Shown here: positions 25,263 to 36,863 of the stretch, piece after piece
How positions within the stretch are numbered: the first letter of the stretch is position 1
Layout of the letters: the number at the start of each line of letters is the position of its first letter
Assembly: GCF_022581195.2 (NCBI RefSeq)
Contig: NC_061456.1
Location: 8,062,501-8,126,500 of the forward strand
Origin: Helicoverpa zea
Lineage: Eukaryota > Arthropoda > Insecta > Lepidoptera > Noctuidae
Length of the DNA stretch: 64,000 nucleotides
Direction: 5' to 3'
Translations under genes and position numbers: made by a program
The notes under the pieces: generated by a model
The model's database searches: none
What the model was told of the DNA's origin: nothing
What the model saw: only the letters and a program-made list of their open reading frames with translations

Positions 25263-27515
25263 AGACGAAGGGTATCTTGCCACTACATACTAAACAGTCC
25301 GCCGACAGTAGGTCCAATGGTAGGATTTTCAAAAATAGAAAATCGTGAATCCGATCAGTTTTCAGTCGGTCTTATGTCGGCCAAATACCTGATCGCTGTT
25401 ATGTGCGTTCTAATTTTCATTTCCATACCGATTTTTGAGCCCAAACAAACTGTCGGCCGACTAAAATTTTGTAATGTGATGGCACTCTAAGAGGACCTTC
25501 GCCTCTTTCAGATTATGATGTAATGTTGTCAATCTAGTGTATGTTATTATTTGCTTTGTGTCTGACACAGCAGCACAAAAGCTAAGCCTCAGGTATTTCA
25601 GATGTTCACAGGAGTAAGCACTTAGAACGTCTGCGTGACTGCCAGCAATTACATAAACACCTACATTGTTTATGTAATTATTTAGCAATCTTGCTACGCA
25701 TATAAATTACACATAATCTAATTACAGAATATGTTTATGTTGCGGAGGAGTAAATCTGATTAATTTCTGAGAAAAATGTTCCCGAACTTTGATAAGTAGA
25801 ATATTTCGTGATTTTTTGACGTATAATGTTGCCCGAAGGCATAATCTTCTTGGTCTATATTCCTACATATTATTGTCACAAACAAAATATACATACTCTC
25901 TTTGTAAAGTCACAAACTTGCGAGGTACCGAAGAGTTCTGAAAACACAACTTAATGTCATTACCACACGCAGCAAACCTTTTGTATATATTATTCCAAGA
26001 TATATCAAACATCCATCATCCTTGAGACTTTGTTGTATTAGAATAACAGACCGATACTCGGAATACACATAAATCATCATTGCACACTGATACTGAAGTA
26101 TCAAAACCCATATTTATACTCCAACTATTTCCCAAACCCGTTTACAGCAAAGATCTCATAAAATCTCGCTTCGAATATGTAACGTTAGCAAAACCATCGA
26201 CACGGTTGCGTTATAAACTGCATCGGTTCGCTATAAAAACGATGGGTACGGTCAGCAGTTTCACGGGGATACGCTCGTTTATTCAGGCGTACTGTGTCAC
26301 CTGAGTACTGTTTGCCAAACAAAACGGATTCCGTGTAATCCCGAACAAATATTTACTTCAATTTCATAAAAATATCGGACATGAATGCTCTCTTTATTTT
26401 TTATGTCTACTTCTAATGTTTTGTTTGTGCGTGAAGATCTTCACATAGTACCGAAGATAAAATAGTTTCAAGTGCCACAAATATTACGGACAGTTTTGGA
26501 GTAGTGCTAAGTGCCCTAAATATGATCACAAAATCTTACGATTTTTGACCAATTCCTAAATTACCATAAAAGCAATAATCGTTAAAGAAAGAAAAACAGC
26601 CGAAGTGTTTAGGTAGGTCCGCTTGGCGCCGCTGGCTCGCAGTAGGTAGACATTATACAAGGGACAATAAAAAGATCAGCAGATAACTTACCTACAATCA
26701 AAGTTACCTACTATAAAAACGTTGCAAAGCAAGAGGTGTCCACAAACGTGAAGATAGCGTCAAATTGAGGCTACAACACTTTATGGTTTTACCGGAATAT
26801 TATTTTCGTCGGCGCTTTTTCGGAATAACGAGCGGATAATCAGCCAGAGATAGAAAAATAAGATAAACTTTATACGAACGTGAAAAAAAATATAGTTTTG
26901 TTTTCAAAGAGTTTTGGGATTTCGAATACCATAAATGTGTTTTTGGCTGTGCCAGTGTCCCTAGATCGTTAATAGTGGAAGCTAAATTAGGAACCTATAT
27001 AAGTATTTTTCTAAATAACCAATTGTAGGCTGGCAACTAATGCTGGTAGATAGGCGTCTAATTAGACTATGAACAGAATTTCTATAACATTGTTTTTCTA
27101 TATTTGCCATATACGCCACGGGTTGTAAATGTCAGGAAATTAAAGGTTTGAAATACGACACAAAACCACAAATGAAAAAGTTGATACAAAAAGGGGGAAA
27201 ACATATGGTTAATATTAAACGTGTGGGATAGGTAAACTTCATTATTTTCCTTATCATTTTTATTTACTTATATATACGTATTGCTACGTCATGGTGTCCA
27301 TTGAGTTTTTAGATGCGTGTTTCCCAGACTTACGTAGGTACTAGGTATACAGGAAGAAGTATCCGTCAACTTCAAATACAAGGTTCACGGCATACATTAT
27401 TTAAACAGAAATATGCGTCTGTCCTGACGGTCGTCCTACACGTGTTATATTATAATCAATTCTTTATTAGCATTCCATATGTTATAAAGGTGTTACATTT
27501 TATAATCTAGAAACT
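25263..27515. other. No gene recognised
   Basis: AT-rich non-coding sequence with no repeat ends or exon signals that I can support. Confidence 0.5.
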
Positions 27516-27526
27516 ATATGGACCAT

Positions 27527-27593
27527 CATCATCATCATCATCATCAGCCTATCGCAGTCCATTGCTGGACATAGGCCTCTCCAAGTGCACGCC
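27527..27593 (-). mobile_element. 67-bp RTE-clade LINE tail
   Basis: On the - strand this is the last 15 or so codons of an RTE ORF2 (RALGEAYVQQWTAIG, stop) with a (GATGAT)n tail. A perfect 11-base duplication, ATATGGACCAT, flanks it (27516-27526 and 27594-27604). It matches the 12.7-kb copy closely, so both likely derive from the same RTE family. Confidence 0.85.
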
Positions 27594-27961
27594 ATATGGA
27601 CCATATTAATATTTAACTTTACATTTTTTACCTGATTGCCAATAATGAAAACAAAAAAGTTAAAGTTATAGCACAGTGTGTAAAAGTCAGGTAATATTAT
27701 TTATTAATTTATAAGGTATACACATTTGATAGACGGTCAAAAAATAAAAATAAAACATCTCGAAAACAGAAACAAAAGCACACGACTACCAGAATAAAAA
27801 TCGTGAACAAAAAAAGCAACATTATTTGTAAAGAATAATCTCCATTGCGCAGTTATATGGTCAATAAAACAGACCCTCAGGTCTCTTAAAGTATCTTTGA
27901 GGGCCATAAAATACTTTAATCTCCGCCATTAATTGGTTACCGAGGCCCTAAGTTAAAAAAT

Positions 27962-28157
27962 CGTCTGTATATGTACGTTCAAGCTTCTGCCAGCGGTTTC
28001 ACCCGCATCCCATGGGAACTTCTGCATGAACCCGGATCAAAAAGTAGCATAAAGCCTACCTCGATAAAAGGGCTCTAACACTCAAAGATTTTTTTCAAAT
28101 TACAGAACATAAACATAAACAGACAAACTCTTTAGCTTTATAATATTAGTCTAGATT
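27962..28157 (+). repeat. Interspersed repeat with CCAGCGGTTTCACCCGC core
   Basis: The block runs from CCAGCGGTTTCACCCGCATC through AAAAAGTAGCATAAAGCC to CTTTATAATATTAGTCTAG. This combination recurs widely in lepidopteran genomes, always ending near ATAATATTAGTATAG. No target duplication or terminal structure is visible, so the class is left open. Confidence 0.55.
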
Positions 28158-31100
28158 TTCCTGGTAATTGTGACGTTTTACTCATAAGACAATTATTATT
28201 AGCGCTTCGCGTGTTACATTGCTATTATAAAGTGAAGCTGATTATCTCCAGTGACGTTGTATCTTGCCTATTGTAATATGTTAGAACGCTCAAAGTACTT
28301 AAAAATTAATTATAGTGTCTGTTTTTTCTACGCAGCAAATTCATTTTATATTTTATTTGCAATAGGTAATTTGATTTCAAATTGTAATATGGATGTTGGT
28401 CTGTAATATTCGTGCAGATTTTTGGTAGGATGAATTTGCAATTTGCACTATGATTTAAATAATTTGTTATATAAATACGCGATCTGGCCAGCAATACTAC
28501 ATATTTGCAAATAAATTGCCAAATCCGAATATAAAACCTACTTCTTGTTTTTAAGTCGTATAAAATGTTGCTTTTCTCAAATAGCGATAGTTCACCACGT
28601 TAAATTACTACAAAATACACCTAAAATAGTAACAAACATCATCAAACAAACTGAAAAAAAGTAAAAGCAGTCATGGTTAATAAACATTTTTCAAGATGAA
28701 GTTTCAGAGATGTTAATGTAAGCACTTTACAAAACGAGGTCTTTGAAACATTCTAGGTTTTAAAGATAGAAGTAGCGTATAATGATGTGTCATTACTCGA
28801 TCTTTGATCACAGAAGCAGACATTTTTTTACAACTAAGTAGGTTTTTAGCGGCTGCCAAGTCAAGAGTTTTTATTCGAGCTATGATTAAATGGAGTAATG
28901 CGCGACTCTGAGAATTGCGAAGTAATATTAATATTTTATATTTTACATACTTTTTGCAATATTGCAACTATTGTTTGATTCATTTTCTTTCAACAAAAAT
29001 ACTAAAAGATTTTTTATCTTGAGAAATGGCTTCAGACAAAGGAAATGCATTTCTTTGACCGTAACGTAACAAAGAGATTCTTTCAAAATATTTTTCATTT
29101 ATTTAAAGCTTTGAAATTGTACCGATTGTTTGAATATTATTCAGATAACCAATACTGGTTTGACAACCATGTTGCCGCGCGAATGGGTGTTCATTAGTTC
29201 GTTAAAATTATATTTTAGGCTCATTAAGCTGTCTTTTTCAGGTTGACAATTTAAGCTCAGCCAAATTTTCAAACAATTAGTATATTGTAAATCATCACTT
29301 GTAAATGAATAAAATTCATGGCCACTCGGCCTTAATACCATGTAACGAAGCTATTTTCAATTACACCATATTGTTTTGGTCTGTTCTTACTATTACTGAA
29401 ATTGGAAACAATTTAATTTGTTCGTTTAAAAATAAGAAGGTATTTTTTTACGCTATTTAAAATCAGTTTCAGTTTTAATTCATTATTTTAATAATTACAA
29501 CCTTAAGAAAGACACATAACATTTAACTTCTTTACTTATTTATAGTACATTTCAAAGAGACGAATTCAGAATATGAGACACGTATTTACATTGTTACATA
29601 TCGTCCTAATACAAGTATATTGCTTAGGCATAATGGCTAAACAACTGAAGTCGTAACAATAATGGGCAGTCGTAAAAGTGTTAATATGTACTTGTGTAGG
29701 AATATTGTAGGTCTGCATAGCTCAGGGATATTCCCCAGTCAGCAATAAAATAAAACGAGGGTCCTCAGAGCGGCGTGGCGTATGTGACGTCATCACGCCA
29801 TGAGCCCGTCACTCTATCTGGATAATCCCATAAATGGGAGTGATTTCTGGAGTCGTAAATTCGAAACATTTTCGGTATTTATAACATTATTTTATTTTTG
29901 TATTTAAATAACTACAACATGTAGGTATGTATTTTATATCATACTTATAGATATTAAAATATATCTAGGTGTACAATTTGCTTAACGCAGGCAATGACAA
30001 CAACTTATTTCCTTAGCTATATTTAGTATCATTTACATTATGTTCTATATCACATAATTTACATAGTCTTTTTTATTGCTAAAATAAAGAAGAAAAAGGA
30101 GCATTTTTTCCCATTTTCACGTTATATTTATCTTACTTCATTGTAAACTGAATTAAACGACTTTCGTACAACAAAAGTCCAACGGAGTTCATCATTTCAC
30201 AACTCAACATTTGTATGATACATATTTTAATAAAGATTATGTAAATCGCTGGGGACTCGTGGTATTTCAAACTTCAGTCGCTTGTTGCTGAAAACATAAC
30301 CATATAAATGAAACGTTTAACTTAAACGGCTTAACGGTCAGTCACATACAACGTCGCGTCGACAATTATGTTACTAAAACGGTTATTTGTTAGAATATTT
30401 TTAGTATCTCTAATTGGTTCTAATAGAGTTTTTGTGTATTTTGTTTTAAATGAAAACATGACTATTACTGAAAGTATGCTAACTGGTTAAGTTTTATATA
30501 ATACATTATGTACACTTATATTTCCAAGTTGCTAGTTAAGACTCGAAATTAATTGGCGATCACCTTTATTACCTTCAGTAACCTATAAAAACTTAAAGTG
30601 ATTGATAAATTTTAATCTCGAGTCACTTGATCCCCATTTTTTCCAAACACCATTAGACTTGATTGGAAATTATATTAGTAAACTAAACTATCTATACGCT
30701 AAAATATTACCAATTTTCTGGCTTCGCCTTGAAACTGTATCGACGGGAGGCTCATGGCTCGCGATTCACTTTACGAAACGCCTCTCGGGAATTGATATTC
30801 ATTCTACAACCTTCACCAGCAAATTTTCTCGTTGATTTCAAGTACCTACCTATTTTCCCCTGATAACCTGAAAAAGTACGATGAAACGGACTTCAGAGTC
30901 AGGTAAATTATTGAATGAGCAATTTCCTGTTGGCCAATTGATTTTATTTTCACGCAGCGTCTTCAGAACTTTAAGATTAACTTTGAGTTTTATCGCTTTA
31001 TGAGATAGAGGGCTTCGATTTTCTTGGCCAAGGACTTAGTTGGACTGGTAGCGAATAATCTCTAAGATTACCTTGGAAGGCATTTAATTTAGTATACCTA

Positions 31101-33644
31101 TCCAGTAGATTCGAGTACGGCTTCTGTATCCTTAATTTGAGCCGACCACGGCGGCATTTAATTAAATTAAATCGCGGCCATGTCCAGACACTAGGTCACT
31201 GGGTGCTAGGTACTAGATATAGGCGTTACCCAAATGTCAGCAGCTTAAACCAATCGGGCACACAAAACTTACATGCGCTATAGTTTAGCAGCCATAATAC
31301 AAAATGATTTTTTGGTTAAGTGCAGGTGAGTACCTAATATAGGCTGAATCGAAAAACATATGACTTCAAGCTAGCGTTGTAAAATTTTAAATCGGCGCTT
31401 TTGTTTTTATTCAGTATCTATTACTTGTGTCAATATTATCATCATCAGTTTTTCTAAATCGTTGTCTAAAGAGTAACATTTGGACAACTGAGTGACAGAT
31501 CATTTCAGTCGTCTCAATCAGTTGAAAAAGCAAAAAAAAAATGTCGTGTATGTCTCAATTATTGCCAACTAATGCATCATTTAATTAAACCAATTCACTC
31601 AAACTACTAAATTAAAATTCGCTAGCATGGACGCTGTCATATGTCTACCGCTGAAACCAATCGCGCGTCTAAAAATTGTGTAGCAAATACCGTGCAAAAA
31701 TGTTTTGTTAGTGAGAAAATGCCGTCGTGTTTCTTTTAACTGGCCGGTAACGACACAGCTTGACAACTGAGTGACATATTGCGTCAATGGCACGAAAACA
31801 AAACAAAATCGCTGTTGTACAACCGGCCTGTAATCGGCTGCCGGTAGTGTGTACTTCGCTCGTAATCTTATCGTGTTTAGCTGCCATTTAATTAATAAAT
31901 ACACGAGTGCTCGCTTTCACGGACAATATATTACACGAATTAGCAGATAAGGTTTTCGGGATTCCATATGGGTAGGTAATTGCGATTGTTTTGGATTTTC
32001 CTCCTCAGTAACATTTTACATTTACACTGAATTCAGTTGATTAGAGTACTGTCTTATGATCACAAAACAATGTTTAAATCTTTTTAGGTATTTTCTATTA
32101 CCTATCAAGTACAGGAAGTTACATTTTATTTCTTCTTTTATCTTCAATTTTCCTGAACCAGGAATTCCGGTTATGTTGGTGTCCGTAAACATGTCACCTG
32201 CACAAACACCCAGAGCCGGAACAACATTGTTCAGTATACAAATATAAGTTTCGTACTAGAATCGAAGCCACGATGTGCAAGTTAGATAGTAATCCGACGT
32301 GATCCTGCATACCGTCGGTTGCCTCTGCCTTTGTTAGCATCCGCCTTCAACGCGAATCCATTAGAATTCCATGGAAACAAACTACTTTGTTAGCTATTAC
32401 AGCTAACGCAATAATTTGGTTCCTAACTTGCTCCTACATAATAACAATCTACGTAATACAATCACTGATGAGATACACCTATGCTGAACAAAGTTGTGCG
32501 GTGTTCTGCCCCAGATGTTAATCGACTGAGACTACATGCATTAACAACGTTAACAAGCTATTATATTGAAGCGAAACCGTTCGCTTCTGGTGGGAACCTT
32601 TTAGTATTTGTTGACAACTCTTTTTGATCGGCGTATCAAATTAGGTTATCGGACTCATCACGTTTTATCGAAAGCTGACACGTGCTTCGTTGTAATCCAA
32701 AGTTCGATATCATTTTATACAAAATAAACAAATGTATAGCTTGGCCTTTGGCAATTATGATGATATCATCGCATCAAGTCAATATTGTTCCGATTCCAGA
32801 TATTCCAACCTTAGATGTTGAATTTTAAATTAACAAACCCGAGTTGCAACCGCAACCGTTAGGTTCAAATTAACATCCAGCGACTTTTGACCTTTTAAAC
32901 GGCACCTGATTGTAAGCTCTACTTTATATTCATGAACGCTATTTGTTATTTCATCTGTATTTAGTTTTGCCAAACTATTAGCCGGTTAGGCCACATTTAG
33001 TATAACGTTTAGTTACGTCATACAAATTAAGTGCAAATAACATGAACACTTAAAAGGCCTTATGTATCTTAAGCTTTATTTTTACTAGCAGACCTAGGGT
33101 TTAAAACAAAGACGTTCCATATATCGCATTTCCTTTGTTAAACTAAACAAAAGTGACGTCAGACCTTGAACTTTATCAGACAGTGGCAGACGTTAGGGTC
33201 CTCACACACTTGCAATGCTTCCACTACCCCATGCGTGCCCATTGGCTGATTTACTAAACGTTGGCAGCAAGCACGCTACATTCGCGTTGTGTGGCGTCCG
33301 TGTAAGTCTGTTGCTAGCTATAAAGGGCAAGTTTATTATGGCGCTCAAACAAAACAGTTATTTGACAGAAATGGAACTATGACACATGCCGACAAAACAA
33401 CATATCATATGGGCACACATTGGACGTTATTCCGACATAAGGCGTGACTTGACACTGAGAAAATATGACGTTGACAAATGTTTTCATCTGTTATGTTGTT
33501 CTTCTGACAGTCAGACTTACCATTAATTATAAACTTGACTTGGTCCATGCTAATTGTTGATTGTTTTGTTAGCTAACCTTATTATCATAGAACTTATAAC
33601 TTTAAAGCTATAACATAACATATAGCTGTTAATTTTATGAGGCT
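28158..33644. other. No gene recognised
   Basis: About 5.5 kb of mainly AT-rich non-coding sequence. The only exon-like signal is the weak candidate at 31273-31325. The 101-codon - strand frame at 31599-31904 has no recognisable domain. Confidence 0.45.
31273..31325 (+). other. Weak candidate short first exon
   Basis: An ATG at 31273 opens 17 codons (MRYSLAAIIQNDFLVKC) plus AG and meets TGCAG|GTGAGTAC, a good donor, in phase 2, the same phase as the two stronger exon candidates. The sequence is not GC-rich and a short ATG-to-donor run is easy to get by chance. Confidence 0.12.
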
Positions 33645-33700
33645 ATCATTTTGAGGCCGAATTGAGAACCTCCTCCTTTTTGGGAAGTCGGTTAAAAATT
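33645..33700 (-). repeat. Fragment of the same AACCGACTT/AGGAGG repeat, reverse orientation
   Basis: On the - strand it reads TTTTTAACCGACTTCCCAAA then AGGAGGAGGTTCTCAATTCG, the terminal phrase shared with 23096-23230. Only this end is present. Confidence 0.45.
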
Positions 33701-34571
33701 AGGCAGCTAACATCAAACGTATTTGATGCCACTTCACCTATAACGCACTTAATATACCGTTTCAGCCTAATTTCATTACTAAGACCTAAATCAAATTCCT
33801 TGGCCTAAATCACACCATGCAGATTAGGTAAATGGATAGCATCTACCCCAATACCTATGTACTTACGAGCTTCGGGAATCTAGTTTCCGTACCTACGTGC
33901 AACTGTCACGGAGATTTCAGCAACAGTCCACGTAAATCATTCACGAAAGCAGCCTGTTCGTCATGCATCATGAATTTTAATCTAGCACTGACGAATTTGG
34001 TATAATCGCTTCCTGGGCTTACACTTCGAAGGTTTAAGCTCTTTCCTAAAAGAGGTGGCAAAACTATTTTTAGATTGCTTTAAAATGGCAGAAATTATGA
34101 CGTGAATTTGCATGGAATGTTAAATAGCTGTAGCTGATATTACTGTGTAAATAATACAAAAATATATGAACGTGTTTTTTTGTATTTTATATTAAATTTG
34201 AAATGAATATCTCTCTTCTGTATGCGAGAGCTGCATCGTATATGTATTCTGACGCACCAAAAAATATATTAATAGCCATTCATTGGAATTTATACTACAA
34301 CAATTAGAACGTTTAAACAAGCAGGTGACGTAATAAACGGGGTGTAATGTAAATATAATTAGTCTAGTAAGTAATTTACTGTTTATCTATGATACCGCCA
34401 AACTTTTGATCTTATCTTTTATAAACTATAGACACTGATTAATGGATTTTATCGTTAATAATTATAACATTGACGGCCGGTATTATCTGTCCAGTTTTAA
34501 ATGGAGTTTAGAATTCATAACTATTTCAATTTGATTAATTTGTACTTTAAAACCGTTTCAGTAACTAACTA

Positions 34572-34770
34572 ACGGCCGGTTCACACATGTCTCCGTTTTA
34601 CTGTTCCGTTTTATCGTGTACGTTTTTTTTTCGTCGATGGCGTATGTAGTTGTATGAGTGACTTCACACATGGCACAGTATTCTGTATACAACTACATAC
34701 GCCATCGACGAAAAAAAAACGTACACGATAAAACGGGACAGTAAAACGGAGACATGTGTGAACCGGCCGT
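34572..34770. mobile_element. Near-perfect palindromic MITE, TA target site (ACGGCCGGTTCACAC ends)
   Basis: Two 84-base arms, with a single mismatch seen (GTTCC against GTCCC), flank a 31-base loop. TA duplications lie at 34570-34571 and 34771-34772. The arms start ACGGCCGGTT, sharing the terminal ACGGCCRGTT with the element at 1809-1992 but unrelated further in. The near-identity of the arms suggests recent insertion or arm homogenisation. No ORF. Confidence 0.85.
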
Positions 34771-34963
34771 TACACACGTGAAAAATCTTTCGATAGGTAA
34801 TAATTGGACTACATTGCCTCTGTTCAATCAAATCAAAATTGGAAAGCTTTACTATATTTTATTGGGCTTTAGCACTTATCCTAAGCACGTTTAAAACCTC
34901 CAAAAAATCTACACGTGTACCGTTAAGAAAGAATTAAAGAACCCATAACCGTCAAGCGCACTT

Positions 34964-36863
34964 AATTTATTTATTTATTTATTTATTTATTTAATTTACA
35001 TGGGAAACCTACAGCTAAAGAAAATTAACTTAGAACAGTATGGTAAACGGACAGCCAATTACAGGTCTCCACGTATAGATACAGATATATACAAACAGAT
35101 CTGTGAACAACATTATATAAGAAGAGTACTGCCAACAAGAAAGGAAATATAATAATAACAAAATCAAAATATTACAGTTTGCATTAATGAAAAAAGTTAA
35201 GGCTTAGACACTTTCTGGCCGAGGACACGCTTGTCGTAAATGGATCAAAATCATGCTGTTTACATATGTTATTGAAGCTTCTACTTGCACGCACAATGAA
35301 TGAATTCTGCCTATAATTCGACGAAGTAAGTGGTACACACAACGGTGGATTAAATCGTTTCAATTTACTTGGGACATTAAAATAGAATTTAGATAGAATA
35401 TCGGGGCAGTTAATGTTGTTATTAAAAGTCTTCAGTAGAAATACGCAGTCAGAAATCTCCCGACGAATGCTTAGAGGCAGTATATGATATTTTTTACATA
35501 GTTTAAGGTAATTTTCTGACTTGTAGGGTATTTTTTGGTGAAAACATAGGTATTTTATAAATCTCTTTTGAATGCTTTCAATTCGATCAATATATTTATG
35601 ATACCGTGGGTTCCAAACCTCGGATGCGTACTCCAAGTGACTTCTAACAAAAGTGCAGTATAGGATTTTTAATGTTTTGGCTTGTGTGAAGCACTTGGAC
35701 AGACGCATTATGAAACCTAGAGATTTGGATGCTTTAGCGACTATTTTGCCAACATGTTCTTCAAAGCTAAGTTTGGAGTCATGGTGAACCCCAAGATCAC
35801 GGATGCAATGGGATCTAGGTAGTGGTTGATCATCAAGAGTGTACGCTGAAGCAATGGTTGAGTGCTTACGCGAATATGTAATGACCGAGCATTTCGCAGG
35901 GTTGAGATCAAGCTTGCTTCTCCAACAATATTCTTCTAGGCATCTTAGATCATTCTGAAGTGCTATCACGTCCATAGGAGATGATATTGTGGCATAGATC
36001 TTCATGTCATCGGCGAAACACAGTAACTTGGATGAACTCAGGCAAGCATCGATGTCGTTTATATAGATTATAAATAGTAAAGGCCCGAGCAAGGACCCTT
36101 GGGGGACGCCACTAGGTATAGGAACCCAGCTAGACATATAATTATTCAACACAACAGCTTGAGATCTTTCCTCGACATAAGAAGAAAACCATCTAAGTAA
36201 GTCTCCGCGTATTCCCATACCCTGAAGCTTCGATAAAAGTATATTGTGATCGATTCGGTCAAAAGCCTTACTATAATCAGTATAGACGACATCGACCTGC
36301 TTACCCTTATCCATAGCATCAGTGATATAATCATTAAGTAGGATTAAGTTAGTAACGGTGGACCTTCCTTTTAAAAAGCCATGTTGGAAAGGACTGAAAG
36401 ATTTTTTTAGAGCAGAATAGACTTGATTATAAATAATCCTTTCGAAGACTTTGGCAATTATACATAGCTTCGAAATCGGCCTGTAGTTAACAATGTCCGT
36501 TTTTACTCCTTTTTTGTGCACAGGCGTTATAAACGCCGTTTTCCATAGTTTAGGAACAATACACACATCCAAGGATTTTCTAAAGAGAATTGAAATAGGT
36601 AGGGCAATCGCAGGTGCACATCTTACTAAAAGTTTGGATGAGATATTATCCGGACCAGGAGCTTTGGTTGTATCTAACCTGCGGAGCAAGTTAGTGATTT
36701 CGTCAACATTTACCTGGATTTTACAAATATCTGATGATAAGTTAGAGGATTCGGTGAAAATAGGGAGAGCGGACGTTGGTCTTCTGTTATAACTGGCATC
36801 GAGAAAAGTGGATTGAAAATACGTAGAGAATGCTTCGCATATAGCTTCACCGGAGCGTAGAGT
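34964..36863 (-). mobile_element. 5'-truncated CR1/Jockey-group LINE (LINE A)
   Basis: On the - strand the element starts abruptly inside ORF2 near 36863 and ends in a (TAAA)n tail at 34964-34993, preceded by GCTGTAGGTTTCCCATGTAA. The 3' UTR is about 220 bases. ORF1 and the endonuclease are missing. I could not find a clear target-site duplication; the flanks share only TTAA. Confidence 0.85.
35184..36863 (-). pseudogene. LINE A ORF2 fragment: reverse transcriptase and C-terminal region
   Basis: The frame is open from the truncation point (36863; a stop follows just outside) to a stop at 35184, about 560 codons. There is no genuine start: the first residues read TLRSGEAICE, mid-protein. Numbering from the leucine-coding TTG at 36689, TKAPGPDN lies at 8-15, FLKGRST at 105-111, motif A YTDYSKAFDRIDH at 136-148, motif B SGVPQGSLLGP at 193-203 and the catalytic FADD at 225-228. 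The C-terminal region carries the LEYASEVWNP and IRREISDCVF stretches typical of the CR1/Jockey group. The reverse transcriptase frame is uninterrupted, implying a young insertion, but the missing 5' part makes it unable to move by itself. Confidence 0.88.
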
